Below are positions 26,395-34,935 of a DNA stretch of 64,000 bases, piece after piece (the stretch's first letter is position 1; the number at the start of each line of letters is the position of its first letter). This DNA is from Piscinibacter caeni (GTDB lineage: Bacteria; Pseudomonadota; Gammaproteobacteria; Burkholderiales; Burkholderiaceae_C), in contig QJOU01000044.1 in assembly GCA_003265685.1 (NCBI GenBank), forward strand, positions 1 through 64,000. The letters run 5' to 3'. The position numbers and the translations under genes were made by a program. The notes under the pieces are model-generated. The model saw only the letters and a program-made list of their open reading frames with translations. It ran no database searches and had not been told where the DNA came from.

Positions 26395-29300
26395 GCGGTG
26401 TCGGCCGTGCGCGGCGTGCCCAGCGAGCGCAGCACGTCGCGCACCAGCTGGGCGCGGGCCTGCGGGTCGGGCGTGTCGCGTTCGATGCGCAGCTTGTCGT
26501 TGCCGGCCAGCTTGATATGGCGGTTCTTCTGCACCAGCTCGATGATCTTCTGCGCGTCCACCGGCGGGTTGGGGCGGAAGCCGATCACCATCAGCTTCGG
26601 CGCGGCATCGACCTTCACGACGCCGTAGGGCCGCGCCAGCACGCGCAGGCGGTGCACGTCGAACAAGGTCTTGCCCTGCGGCGGCAGCTTGCCGAAGCGG
26701 TCGGTGATCTCCTCCAGCAGCGTGTCGATCTGCTCGGCCTTCTCGGCGGTGGCCAGGCGCTTGTAGAGCGAGAGCCGGGTGTGCACGTCGCCGCAGTAGG
26801 CGTCGGGCAGCAGCGCCGGGGCGTGCAGGTTGATCTCGGTGGCGGCATTCAGCGGCGAGAGCAGGTCGGGCTCGCGACCCGCCTTCAGCGAGCGCACGGC
26901 TTCGGCCAGCATGTCGTTGTAGAGCTGGAAGCCGACCTCCATCATGTTGCCGCTCTGGTTCTCGCCCAGCACCTCGCCGGCGCCGCGGATCTCCAGGTCG
27001 TGCATTGCGAGGTAGAAGCCCGAGCCCAGCTCCTCCATCTGCTGGATCGCCTCGAGCCGCTGCGCCGCCTGCTTGGTGAGGCCCTCGACATCCGGCACCA
27101 GCAGGTAGGCATAGGCCTGGTGGTGCGAGCGGCCGACGCGCCCGCGCAGCTGGTGCAGCTGGGCGAGGCCGAACTTGTCGGCCCGGCTGATCACGATGGT
27201 GTTGGCGCTAGGCACGTCGATGCCGGTCTCGATGATGGTCGAGCACAGCAGCAGGTTGAAGCGCTGGGCGACGAAGTCGCGCATCACGCGCTCGAGCTCG
27301 CGCTCGGGCATCTGGCCATGCGCGACCGCAATGCGCGCCTCGGGCAGCAGCTCCTGCAGCTTCTCCCGCCGGTGCTGGATCGTCTCGACCTCGTTGTGCA
27401 GGAAGTAGACCTGCCCGCCGCGCTTGAGCTCGCGCAGCACCGCCTCGCGGATGGTGCCGCCGCTCTCGTTACGCACGAAGGTCTTGATCGCCAGCCGCCG
27501 CTGCGGCGCGGTGGCAATCACGCTGAGATCCCGCAAGCCTTCGAGCGCCATGCCCAGCGTGCGCGGGATCGGCGTGGCGGTCAGCGTCAGCACGTCGACC
27601 TCGGCGCGCATCGCCTTGATGGCCTCCTTGTGGCGCACGCCGAAGCGGTGCTCCTCGTCGATCACCAGCAGGCCGAGGCGCTTGAACTTCACGTCGGGCG
27701 ACAGCAGCTTGTGCGTGCCGACCACGATGTCGATGGTGCCGTCCGCCAGGCCCTCGAGCGCGAGCTTCACCTCCTTGGCGGAGCGGAAGCGCGACAGCTC
27801 GGCCACCTTGACCGGCCACTTGCCGAAACGATCGGCGATGGTCTGGTAGTGCTGTTCCGCGAGCAGGGTGGTCGGCGCGAGGATGGCCACCTGCCTGCCG
27901 CCCGTCACCGCGACGAAGGCGGCGCGCAGCGCCACCTCGGTCTTGCCGAAGCCGACGTCGCCGCAGACCAGCCGGTCCATCGGCTTGGGGCTGACCAGGT
28001 CCTGGATCACGGCATGGATCGCGGCCTGCTGGTCGGGGGTCTCCTCGAAGCCGAAGCTGGCGGCGAAGGCCTCGTAGTCGTGCGGGGTGAAGCGGAACGC
28101 ATGGCCTTCGCGCGCGGCGCGGCGGGCGTACAGGTTGAGCAGCTCGGCCGCGGTGTCGCGCACCTGCTCGGCGGCCTTGCGGCGCGCCTTCTCCCACTGG
28201 CCCGAGCCGAGCCTGTGCAGCGGCGCTTCCTCCGGGCTGACGCCGGTGTAGCGCGCGATCAGGTGCAGTTGCGCGACCGGCACGTAGAGCGTGGCCTTGT
28301 CGGCGTACTCGAGGTGCAGGAACTCGCTCGGACCATCGCCCAGGTCGATGGTCATCAGGCCGACGTAGCGGCCGATGCCGTGGTTGACATGCACCACCGG
28401 ATCGCCCGGCTTGAGCTCGGAGAGATCCTTGATCAGCGCGTTGACGTCGCTGACCTGCTCCTGCTTGCGGCGCCGCCGCGCGGTGGGCGTGCTGGCGAAG
28501 AGTTCGGTCTCGGTGACGAACTGGATCGCGCGGGCCTCGGCCGGCTCGTGCCAGAAGAAGCCCTCGGACAGCGGCGCGGCGGTGATCGCGAAATGTTCGT
28601 CGCCGGCCTCGAACTCGGCCAGCGTCGCCACGGTCGGCGGCTCGAGCTTGTTGTCGCGCAGCAGTTCGAGCAGGCTCTCGCGCCGGCCCTCGCTCTCGGC
28701 CACGATCAGCACGCGGTGCGGCGTGGTGGCCAGGTGTCGCTGCAGGCGCTGCAGGGGTTCGGGCGCGCCGCGCTCGGCGCTGAGGTCGGGCAGCGGTCGC
28801 GCCCACGCGACCTCGCCAGAAGTCGCTTCGTGGCCCTTCACCGGCTCGTTGCCGCGCAAGGCGAGCGTCGCGAACGCGCCGGCCAGCGTGAAGAAGTCGT
28901 CCTGGCGCAGGAACAGCTCTTCCGGCGGCAGGATCGGGCGCTCCTTGTCGTGCTGCAGGAAGCGGTGCCGCTCGCGCGTGTCGGTCCAGAAGCGGTTCAG
29001 CGCCTCGTCCACCGTGCCGTGCAGCGCGAGCATCGTGTCGGCGCCGAGGTACTCGAAGATCGTCGCGGTCTGGTCGAAGAACAGCGGCAGGTAGTACTCG
29101 ATGCCGGCCGTGGCAATGCCGGTGCCGATGTCCTTGTACAGGCGCACCTTGGTCGGGTCGCCCTCCATCTTCTCGCGCCAGCGGGCGCGGAAGGAGGTGC
29201 GCGCCGCCTCGTCCATCGGGAACTCGCGGCCGGGCAGCAGGCGCACCTCGGGCACGGGGTAGAGGCTGCGCTGCGAATCGGGGTCGAAGGTGCGGATCGA

Positions 29301-29867
29301 GTCGACCTCGTCGCCGAACAGGTCCACGCGGTAGGGCACCGGCGAGCCCATCGGAAACAGGTCGATCAGCCCGCCGCGTACCGCGTACTCACCCGGCGAG
29401 ACGACCTGGCTGACGTGGCTGTAGCCGGCCAGCGTGAGCTGCGCCTTCAGCGCCGCCTCGTCGAGCCGCTGCTTCTGCTTGAAGTGGAAGGTGGTGCCGG
29501 CCAGGAAGCTCGGCGGAGCGAGGCGCACGAGGGCCGTGGCGGCCGGCAGCAGCACCACGTCCACGTCCTTCTGCAGGATGCGCCACAGCGTGGCCAGGCG
29601 CTCCGAGATCAGGTCCTGGTGCGGCGAGAAGGTGTCGTAGGGCAGGGTCTCCCAGTCGGGGAAGACGGCCACGCGCAGTTCCGGCGCGAAGAACGCGAGT
29701 TCGCCCTCGAGCCGCTGGGTGTCCGCCGGCTCGGCGGTGACGATGGCCAGCCGCCTCTTCTGCGCCGCCTGCGCCTGCGCGAGGCGCGCGAGCAGCAGCG
29801 CATCGGCGGAACCGAGCGGGCGGGGCAGGCTGTGGCGCTTGCCGGCGGCGATGACCGGGAGTTGCAT
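26391..29867 (-). CDS. mfd: Transcription-repair coupling factor
   Basis: Mfd removes RNA polymerase stalled at DNA damage and recruits UvrABC. The 1158-residue length is normal. Domains in order: UvrB-homology region (about 1-330; 'FPDWETLPYDTFSPHQDLISERL'), a polymerase-interaction domain ('LKPGDPVVHVNHGIGRYVGL', near 495), a RecG-like translocase with Walker A 'CGDVGFGKTEVALRAAF' and the DEEH box in 'VIDEEHRFGVRHKE', and the C-terminal TRCF domain. I chose ATG 29867, the first that fits the family start. A minus-strand TATAAT lies at 29939-29934, and an intrinsic-terminator-like hairpin stands in the roughly 60-base leader (see separate entry). The MFS gene is coupled downstream. Confidence 0.96.
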   Translation of the reverse strand: MQLPVIAAGKRHSLPRPLGSADALLLARLAQAQAAQKRRLAIVTAEPADTQRLEGELAFFAPELRVAVFPDWETLPYDTFSPHQDLISERLATLWRILQKDVDVVLLPAATALVRLAPPSFLAGTTFHFKQKQRLDEAALKAQLTLAGYSHVSQVVSPGEYAVRGGLIDLFPMGSPVPYRVDLFGDEVDSIRTFDPDSQRSLYPVPEVRLLPGREFPMDEAARTSFRARWREKMEGDPTKVRLYKDIGTGIATAGIEYYLPLFFDQTATIFEYLGADTMLALHGTVDEALNRFWTDTRERHRFLQHDKERPILPPEELFLRQDDFFTLAGAFATLALRGNEPVKGHEATSGEVAWARPLPDLSAERGAPEPLQRLQRHLATTPHRVLIVAESEGRRESLLELLRDNKLEPPTVATLAEFEAGDEHFAITAAPLSEGFFWHEPAEARAIQFVTETELFASTPTARRRRKQEQVSDVNALIKDLSELKPGDPVVHVNHGIGRYVGLMTIDLGDGPSEFLHLEYADKATLYVPVAQLHLIARYTGVSPEEAPLHRLGSGQWEKARRKAAEQVRDTAAELLNLYARRAAREGHAFRFTPHDYEAFAASFGFEETPDQQAAIHAVIQDLVSPKPMDRLVCGDVGFGKTEVALRAAFVAVTGGRQVAILAPTTLLAEQHYQTIADRFGKWPVKVAELSRFRSAKEVKLALEGLADGTIDIVVGTHKLLSPDVKFKRLGLLVIDEEHRFGVRHKEAIKAMRAEVDVLTLTATPIPRTLGMALEGLRDLSVIATAPQRRLAIKTFVRNESGGTIREAVLRELKRGGQVYFLHNEVETIQHRREKLQELLPEARIAVAHGQMPERELERVMRDFVAQRFNLLLCSTIIETGIDVPSANTIVISRADKFGLAQLHQLRGRVGRSHHQAYAYLLVPDVEGLTKQAAQRLEAIQQMEELGSGFYLAMHDLEIRGAGEVLGENQSGNMMEVGFQLYNDMLAEAVRSLKAGREPDLLSPLNAATEINLHAPALLPDAYCGDVHTRLSLYKRLATAEKAEQIDTLLEEITDRFGKLPPQGKTLFDVHRLRVLARPYGVVKVDAAPKLMVIGFRPNPPVDAQKIIELVQKNRHIKLAGNDKLRIERDTPDPQARAQLVRDVLRSLGTPRTADTA

Positions 29868-29888
29868 CGGGGCGAGAGCAGGCAAAGC

Positions 29889-29920
29889 AAAACGCCCCGC
29901 GAGGCTGGTCCCACGGGGCG
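29889..29920 (-). terminator. Terminator-like hairpin in the mfd leader
   Basis: On the minus strand a CGCCCCG/CGGGGCG stem of 7 bp extends by four more pairs, two of them G-U, around a 6-base loop, and is followed at once by TTTTGCTTT. This is the form of an intrinsic terminator. It lies between the mfd promoter and the mfd start codon, and no gene upstream on this strand needs terminating because ispD is divergent. Attenuation of mfd is the obvious reading. Confidence 0.6.
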
Positions 29921-29933
29921 GTGCGAGGGGCGA

Positions 29934-29939
29934 ATTATA
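29934..29939 (-). promoter_or_regulatory. Candidate -10 element for mfd
   Basis: A perfect TATAAT on the minus strand, 67 bases before the mfd start. The -35 region is weak. Transcription would begin near 29927, just before the terminator-like hairpin. Confidence 0.5.
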
Positions 29940-29962
29940 GAATTCATGCCTCTTTCGCCCCG

Positions 29963-30664
29963 ATGACCGACGCCGAATCCCCCCGCTGTTATGCGCTGCT
30001 GCCCTGTGCCGGCGTGGGCAGCCGTTCCGGGGCGGCACAGCCCAAGCAGTACGTGGCCATCGCGGGCCGGCCGATGGTCGCGCACACGCTCGCGGCGCTG
30101 GCCGCGGTGTCGCGCCTGGCCGCCACGCTGGTGGTGCTGTCGCCCGACGACGAACGCTTCGAATCGGCCGCTCCCGGCTTCGAAGGCGTGCGCGGCTGGG
30201 TCGCGCGCTGCGGCGGTGCCACCCGCGCCGAGACGGTGGCCAACGGCCTCGCGGTGCTGGCCGAACGCGGTGTGCGCGAGCACGACTGGGTGCTGGTGCA
30301 CGACGCCGCTCGCTGCCTGATCGAGCCGGCCTGGGTGGACCGCCTGATCGATGCCTGCCTGGACGACGAGGTCGGCGGCCTGCTCGCGCTGCCGCTGGCC
30401 GACACGCTCAAGCAGGAGGAGGGCGGCCGTGTCGCCGCTACCTTGCCGCGCGCTCACAAGTGGGGCGCGCAGACGCCGCAGATGTTCCGCCTCGGGCTGC
30501 TGCGGCGCGCCCTGGCGCATGCTGGCGCGGCGGTCACCGACGAGGCGAGCGCGGTCGAGGCGCTCGGCCTGCGGCCCCGGCTCGTCGAAGGCGACGCCGC
30601 CAACCTGAAGATCACCTGGCCCTCGGACTTCCGTCTCGCCGAGGCCCTGAAAGGATCGCGATGA
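29963..30664 (+). CDS. ispD: 2-C-methyl-D-erythritol 4-phosphate cytidylyltransferase
   Basis: IspD transfers CMP to methylerythritol phosphate, the third step of the MEP isoprenoid pathway. The 233-residue protein has the nucleotide-binding motif '[19 protein letters not shown]', the '[13 protein letters not shown]' loop, the catalytic '[11 protein letters not shown]' aspartate region and the C-terminal '[11 protein letters not shown]' signature. The ATG at 29963 follows a short leader. The stop overlaps the ispF start (ATGA), the usual ispDF coupling. Divergent from mfd. Confidence 0.95.
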   Translation: MTDAESPRCYALLPCAGVGSRSGAAQPKQYVAIAGRPMVAHTLAALAAVSRLAATLVVLSPDDERFESAAPGFEGVRGWVARCGGATRAETVANGLAVLAERGVREHDWVLVHDAARCLIEPAWVDRLIDACLDDEVGGLLALPLADTLKQEEGGRVAATLPRAHKWGAQTPQMFRLGLLRRALAHAGAAVTDEASAVEALGLRPRLVEGDAANLKITWPSDFRLAEALKGSR

Positions 30665-31170
30665 CTTCACCGAACCTGCCGAACCTGCGTGTGGGCGAAG
30701 GCTGGGACGTGCACGCGCTGGTGCCCGACCGCCCGCTGGTGCTCGGCGGCGTGACCATCCCGCACAGCCACGGGCTGCTCGGCCACTCCGATGCGGACGC
30801 GCTGTGCCACGCCATCACCGACGCGCTGTTCGGCGCCGCGGCGATGGGCGACATCGGCCACCACTTCCCGGACACCGACGAACGCTTCCGCGGCGCCGAT
30901 TCGCTCGCGCTGCTGGCCGAGGCGGGGCGGCGCATCGCGCAGGCCGGGTGGCAGGTGCTCAACATCGACAGCACCATCGTCGCGCAGGCGCCCAAGATGG
31001 CGCCGCACCTGCTGGCGATGCGCCAGCGCATCTCCACGGCGCTGGCCATCAAGGCCGAGCAGGTCAACGTGAAGGCCAAGACCGCCGAGAAGCTCGGGCC
31101 GGTCGGCCAGGGCGAAGCGATCGAGGCGCGCGCGGTGGCGCTGCTGTTCTCGCGTCGGCCGCCAGCCTGA
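30661..31170 (+). CDS. ispF: 2-C-methyl-D-erythritol 2,4-cyclodiphosphate synthase
   Basis: IspF cyclises CDP-methylerythritol phosphate in the MEP pathway. The 169-residue protein has the zinc ligands D16 and H18 in 'GEGWDVHAL', the third-ligand region '[10 protein letters not shown]', the '[11 protein letters not shown]' loop and the C-terminal '[19 protein letters not shown]' motif. Length is normal and translation is coupled to ispD. It converges on the short-chain dehydrogenase gene with 10 bp between the stops. Confidence 0.96.
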   Translation: MTSPNLPNLRVGEGWDVHALVPDRPLVLGGVTIPHSHGLLGHSDADALCHAITDALFGAAAMGDIGHHFPDTDERFRGADSLALLAEAGRRIAQAGWQVLNIDSTIVAQAPKMAPHLLAMRQRISTALAIKAEQVNVKAKTAEKLGPVGQGEAIEARAVALLFSRRPPA

Positions 31171-31180
31171 CGCGCCGGGC

Positions 31181-31885
31181 TCAGCGCCCGAGCGAGGCCA
31201 CCGTGCCCTGCGGGCCCGAGAGCGCCTGCTTGACCTGCTGCGTGAGCGCATCGGCCAGCACCTCGGGCTGCCCGGCCTCGAGTCCGTCGAGCGCGCGCGC
31301 GACGACCTGCGCCGGTGTGCTCTTGGGCACTTCGAGGCCGGCGGTCAGATCGGTGTCGACGAAGCCCATGTGCAGCGCCGTCACCTGCGTGCGCTGGGGC
31401 GCGAGTTCATGGCGCAGCGCATTGGTCAGCGACCAGGCGGCCGCCTTGCTCAGCGCATAGCTCGCCAGCGCGCCGCCGTTGACCCAGGACCCGACCGACA
31501 GCACGTTCAGCAGCGCGCCGCCGCCCTGGTCGGCCAGCACCGGCGCGAAGGCGCGGCTCAGGCGCAGCATGCCGAACAGGTTGGTCTCGAGGTGCCAGCG
31601 CGCGGTCGCCTCCGCGTCGTCGGCGAGAAAACTGCCCAGGCGGGCGACGCCGGCGTTGTTGACCAGCAGCGTCAGGTCGCGCGCCTGCGCGGCCGCGGCG
31701 GCCACCTGCTCGGGGCGCGTCACGTCCAGGGCGAGGGGCACGACGCCGGGGAGGTCGAGGCGCGACGGGTCGCGCACGGCGGCGTAGACCTTGCGCGCGC
31801 CACGCTCCAGCAGGGCCTGGGCAAAGGCACGGCCGATGCCGCGGTTGGCACCGGTGACGAGGGCGACGGAATCACGGATCTGCAT
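31181..31885 (-). CDS. Short-chain dehydrogenase/reductase
   Basis: A 234-residue classical SDR. The NAD(P)-binding motif 'VTGANRGIGRAF' (about 10-21), the 'LLVNNAGVA' segment and the catalytic serine and 'YALSK' tyrosine-lysine pair are all present. Substrate is unknown. Immediately upstream is a TetR-type gene on the same strand, and a palindrome at 31905-31920 shares its core with one upstream of the TetR gene, so the SDR is probably under that repressor. Together they look like a small inducible detoxification unit. Confidence 0.9.
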   Translation of the reverse strand: MQIRDSVALVTGANRGIGRAFAQALLERGARKVYAAVRDPSRLDLPGVVPLALDVTRPEQVAAAAAQARDLTLLVNNAGVARLGSFLADDAEATARWHLETNLFGMLRLSRAFAPVLADQGGGALLNVLSVGSWVNGGALASYALSKAAAWSLTNALRHELAPQRTQVTALHMGFVDTDLTAGLEVPKSTPAQVVARALDGLEAGQPEVLADALTQQVKQALSGPQGTVASLGR

Positions 31886-31904
31886 GGGGAACTCCAGTGG
31901 AATG

Positions 31905-31920
31905 TATGACAGGCGTCATA
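31905..31920. promoter_or_regulatory. Probable TetR-type operator before the SDR gene
   Basis: A perfect inverted repeat, TATGAC-AGGC-GTCATA, 20 bases upstream of the SDR start. Read on the minus strand, the core TATGA...GTCA recurs upstream of the tetR gene, so both are likely bound by the same repressor. Confidence 0.6.
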
Positions 31921-31961
31921 TAAAGGGGCGAAGGAAACGACCGATGCGGAGCGCGCCGGTC

Positions 31962-32555
31962 TCAGCGGGAAGGGGAGGCCGAGTCGAACGACTCGAGCAG
32001 CGACTGCCGGGCGGCGGCCAGCGCGGCGCGGCCTTCGGCGTTGTCGCCCAGCGCACGCGCCAGCTGCAGCGCGCCCACCAATGTGGACGCGACGGCGAAT
32101 GCCTGCGGCTGCAGCGCGGCCGGCAGGGTGCCTCGCACGCTGTCGACGAGGCGGCGCACGCGCTCGCTCGAGGCGGCGCGCACCGGCTCGGGCTGGCGCG
32201 GCATGTCGGCGGCCAGTGCCGCCACCGGGCAGCCGGCGTCCAGCGCGGCGAGGTGCTGGTCGGACAGGTAACTCTCCACCAGCGCGCGGAAGCTGCTCAG
32301 GCCATGTGCGCTGCAGGCGCGCACCGCCTCGGCGACCACCGCGCCGCTATCGCGCGCGGCGCGCTCGAGCGCCTCGACGATCAAGGCCTCGCGGTTGGCG
32401 AAATGGGCGTAGAAGCCGCCGTGGGTCAGCCCGGCCTCGCGCATCACATCGGCCACGCCGACGCCGGCATAACCCTGGCGCCGCAACGCGCGGGCCGCCA
32501 CCGCGAGGATGCGGTCATGCGTCTCTTCCTTGCGGCTGTTGGGGGTGCGGGCCAT
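31962..32555 (-). CDS. TetR-family transcriptional regulator
   Basis: A 197-residue repressor. The N-terminal DNA-binding domain (about 8-58) has the helix-turn-helix region 'GVGVADVMREAGLTHGGFYAHF', the form typical of the group whose ligands are small organic compounds; the C-terminal ligand domain contains 'YLSDQHLAALDAGCPVAAL', found in many TetR/AcrR regulators of this class. It probably represses itself and the downstream dehydrogenase through matched palindromes (31905-31920 and 32566-32587). Confidence 0.92.
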   Translation of the reverse strand: MARTPNSRKEETHDRILAVAARALRRQGYAGVGVADVMREAGLTHGGFYAHFANREALIVEALERAARDSGAVVAEAVRACSAHGLSSFRALVESYLSDQHLAALDAGCPVAALAADMPRQPEPVRAASSERVRRLVDSVRGTLPAALQPQAFAVASTLVGALQLARALGDNAEGRAALAAARQSLLESFDSASPSR

Positions 32556-32565
32556 GGTGTCGATT

Positions 32566-32587
32566 GAATGTGACGAGTATCATATTC
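32566..32587. promoter_or_regulatory. Probable TetR-type operator before the tetR gene
   Basis: An imperfect palindrome of the form GAATnTGA-N6-TCAnATTC, 11 bases upstream of the tetR start. Its core matches the palindrome before the SDR gene (TATGA..C..GTCA.A on the minus strand). Confidence 0.55.
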
Positions 32588-32624
32588 AAGGACAAGCCGA
32601 AGGTCAAGCGGAGCGTGCGGACGC

Positions 32625-33953
32625 TCAGGGGGCCTTCTTCAGCCGGATGTGGCAGACCAGCCCGCCGTCGTGGGCGTTGGCCACCTCGAAGGTACCGCCC
32701 ATGCGCTGCACCGCCTTGTCGACGATCGCCAGGCCCAGCCCGGCGCCGGTGGCCGCGGTGCGCGCCGCGTCGCCGCGGAAGAACGGCGTGGTCAGCTGCG
32801 AGAGCTTCTTCGGGTCCACGCCGGGGCCGTGGTCGCGCACGCTGACGATCACCCACGGCCCGGTGCGCGCGTAGGTCACGTCCACGTGGGCGATGCCGCT
32901 GTTCGTGCTGCGCCCGTAGCGGCGGGCGTTCTCGAACAGGTTCTGCAGCACGCGGCCCAGTTCGGTCTCGTCGGCCATCACCTTGGTGTCGATCGCCACA
33001 CGCGAGGTGATTCGGATCTGGCTGGTGTCGCGGAACGCCGCCATCTCGCGGTCGACCAGGCCCGACAGGTGCACCGGCGTGAGCTTGACTTCGCCAGGCC
33101 GCGCGTAGTCCATGAACTTGTCGATGATGGCGTCGAGCTGGTCGATGTCCTGCGCCATGTTGCGCTTGGCCTCGTCGTCCTGCACGCTCATCTCGGCCTC
33201 GAGGCGCAGGCGCGCCAAGGGCGTGCGCAGGTCGTGGCTGATGCCGGCCAGCATCACCGCACGGTCCTCCTCCACCTTGGCGAGCTCGCGCGCCATGCGG
33301 TTGAAGCCCATGTTGACCTGGCGGATCTCGCTGGTCAGAGTCGTCTCGTCGAGGTGCGAATCGAACTCGCCCTCGCGGATGCGGCTGGCGGCGAACGAGA
33401 GTTCCTGCAGCGGCCGGTTGATGGCCCGCGCGATGGCCGCCGAGCCGAATACCGTGGCCAGCAGCGCGATGCCGCCCCACAGCAGCAGCGTGCTCCAGGA
33501 GATCGCGGCCACGCGGGTCGGGTCGGCCTGCAGCCAGTACGGGTCCTTGTCGATCGTGAAGCCGACCCACAGGCCCGGCGCCTTGTTGACCGAGCTGGCC
33601 ACCAGCGTGTCCGGGCCGAGCTGGGCGCGCAGCTCGGCGGCGATCGCGCGCGAGAAGCGGTCCACCTCGAAGGGCTCCCACTGGTCGCCCGGCTCGCGCG
33701 GCGCGAGGCGCACCGACTCCTGCTTGGACATGCTCTTGATCAGCGCCACCCGGTTGATCGTGTCGCTCGCGTTCAGCGCGGTGCGCGCGAGGTTCACCAG
33801 GCCGGCGATCTGCTGCGCCGCCTGCACCGCGCGCGGCTCGAACTCGAGGGCGCGGAAGGTCTGCGTCCACGCCAGCACGCCGCCGGCCAGCAGCAGCGCC
33901 AGCAGGAAGAAGGTGCGCCAGAACAGGCTCAGGGCGACGGTGTTGCGGGCCAT
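32625..33953 (-). CDS. EnvZ/RisS-type sensor histidine kinase
   Basis: A 442-residue membrane kinase. Two membrane helices (about 10-29 and 153-172) flank a periplasmic sensor domain; a HAMP linker follows, then the H-box with phosphorylated H240 in 'LAGISHDLRTPLARL', and the ATPase domain with N-box 'NLFENARRYG', 'VRDHGPGVD' and 'GAGLGLAIV'. It pairs with the OmpR-type regulator upstream on the same strand. A strong intrinsic terminator (33979-34004) lies between the two genes, and no clear Shine-Dalgarno precedes the ATG, so kinase output is probably well below that of the regulator. In relatives such pairs respond to osmolarity or pH. Confidence 0.92.
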   Translation of the reverse strand: MARNTVALSLFWRTFFLLALLLAGGVLAWTQTFRALEFEPRAVQAAQQIAGLVNLARTALNASDTINRVALIKSMSKQESVRLAPREPGDQWEPFEVDRFSRAIAAELRAQLGPDTLVASSVNKAPGLWVGFTIDKDPYWLQADPTRVAAISWSTLLLWGGIALLATVFGSAAIARAINRPLQELSFAASRIREGEFDSHLDETTLTSEIRQVNMGFNRMARELAKVEEDRAVMLAGISHDLRTPLARLRLEAEMSVQDDEAKRNMAQDIDQLDAIIDKFMDYARPGEVKLTPVHLSGLVDREMAAFRDTSQIRITSRVAIDTKVMADETELGRVLQNLFENARRYGRSTNSGIAHVDVTYARTGPWVIVSVRDHGPGVDPKKLSQLTTPFFRGDAARTAATGAGLGLAIVDKAVQRMGGTFEVANAHDGGLVCHIRLKKAP

Positions 33954-33978
33954 TCAGCAGGGCAGGGCCGGGGAGACG

Positions 33979-34004
33979 AAAAAACGGCCCCGGGGTCGGG
34001 GCCG
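33979..34004 (-). terminator. Intrinsic terminator between response regulator and kinase genes
   Basis: On the minus strand a 7-bp stem, CGGCCCC-GACCCC-GGGGCCG, is followed directly by TTTTTT. It stands in the 73-bp gap between the regulator stop and the kinase start. The structure is a textbook intrinsic terminator within what would otherwise be one operon, so partial termination probably sets the ratio of the two proteins. Confidence 0.8.
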
Positions 34005-34026
34005 CGGTCGGTCTGTCGATGCTGCC

Positions 34027-34761
34027 TCAGGACGTGCCGTCCGGCACGAACACATACCCTACCCCCCACACGGTCTGGATGTAGCGCGGCTGGGCGGGAT
34101 CGGGTTCGATCATCTTGCGCAGGCGCGAGATCTGCACGTCCAGGCTGCGGTCGAAGGGCTCGAATTCGCGCCCGCGCGCCAGCTGGGCCAGCTTGTCGCG
34201 CGAGAGCGGCTGGCGCGGGTGGCGCACCAGCGCCTTGAGCATCGAGAACTCGCCGGTGGTCAGCGCGATCTGCTCGCCGTCCTTGCTGAGGCGGCGCAGC
34301 GCCAGGTCGAACTCGAACGGCCCGAAGGTGACCGTCTGCGCCTCCTTGGCCGGCGCGCCCGGGGCCTCCAGCGTGGGCCGGCGGCGCAGCACGGCGTGGA
34401 TACGCGCCAACAGCTCGCGCGGGTTGAACGGCTTGGGCAGGTAGTCGTCCGCGCCGACCTCGAGGCCGACGATGCGGTCGACGTCCTCGACCTTGGCCGT
34501 CAGCATGATGATCGGCGTCACGTCGTTGGCCGCGCGCAGGCGGCGGCAGATCGACAAACCGTCCTCGCCGGGCAGCATCAGGTCGAGCACGATCAGGTCG
34601 ACCGTTTCGCGCGTCAGCACGCGGTTCAGCGCCTTGGCGTCCTCGGCGAGCAGGACCTCGAAGCCTTCCTGCGTGAGGTAGCGGCGCAGCAGGTCGCGGA
34701 TGCGGGCGTCGTCGTCGACCACCACGATGCGGTCGGGACGCTGATTGGGATTGGTTGCCAT
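34027..34761 (-). CDS. ompR: OmpR-type response regulator
   Basis: A 244-residue regulator. The receiver domain has the acidic pair in 'VVVDDDAR', phosphorylation site D60 in 'DLIVLDLMLPGEDG', and 'LTAKVEDVDRI' and 'DYLPKPFNPRE' with the conserved lysine. The winged-helix output domain (about 140-240) ends 'YIQTVWGVGYVFVPDG', as in OmpR. It acts with the kinase encoded downstream. Two TGTTACAA/TTGTAACA boxes lie upstream (34776-34783 and 34833-34840), resembling the GTAACA core of OmpR sites, so autoregulation is likely. A GGAGG ribosome site precedes the ATG. Confidence 0.93.
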   Translation of the reverse strand: MATNPNQRPDRIVVVDDDARIRDLLRRYLTQEGFEVLLAEDAKALNRVLTRETVDLIVLDLMLPGEDGLSICRRLRAANDVTPIIMLTAKVEDVDRIVGLEVGADDYLPKPFNPRELLARIHAVLRRRPTLEAPGAPAKEAQTVTFGPFEFDLALRRLSKDGEQIALTTGEFSMLKALVRHPRQPLSRDKLAQLARGREFEPFDRSLDVQISRLRKMIEPDPAQPRYIQTVWGVGYVFVPDGTS

Positions 34762-34775
34762 GGCGACCTCCGAAC

Positions 34776-34840
34776 TTGTAACAACGGGGATTCTGCGCAG
34801 GTTTGCCGGGCATTCCGGGGTGCCTGACCACCTGTTACAA
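34776..34840. promoter_or_regulatory. Inverted TTGTAACA/TGTTACAA boxes upstream of ompR
   Basis: TTGTAACA at 34776-34783 and its exact inverse TGTTACAA at 34833-34840, 57 bp apart. The sequence resembles the GTAACA core of E. coli OmpR sites. The nearer box begins 15 bases from the ompR start; the distal one also faces the divergent SIMPL gene. Confidence 0.5.
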
Positions 34841-34894
34841 ACTTTGCCCCGGGGCTGCCGCGGGCGGTTTCACCCCGGTCAAGCGCGCGTCACG

Positions 34895-34900
34895 TATAAG
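34895..34900 (+). promoter_or_regulatory. Candidate -10 element for the SIMPL gene
   Basis: TATAAG, five of six matches to the -10 consensus, lies 36 bases before the SIMPL ATG. No clear -35 is seen. Confidence 0.4.
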
Positions 34901-34935
34901 CCCGCATCGCATTGTCAGATCGGAGAAACCGAGCC

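Noticed and set aside
19318-26628. A 2436-codon plus-strand open frame
   Set aside because: It runs across several well-supported minus- and plus-strand genes and has no recognisable domain; it exists because GC-rich third positions suppress stops.
26517-29966. An 1149-codon plus-strand open frame opposite mfd
   Set aside because: The translation is repetitive and without motifs; Mfd on the minus strand is complete and well conserved.
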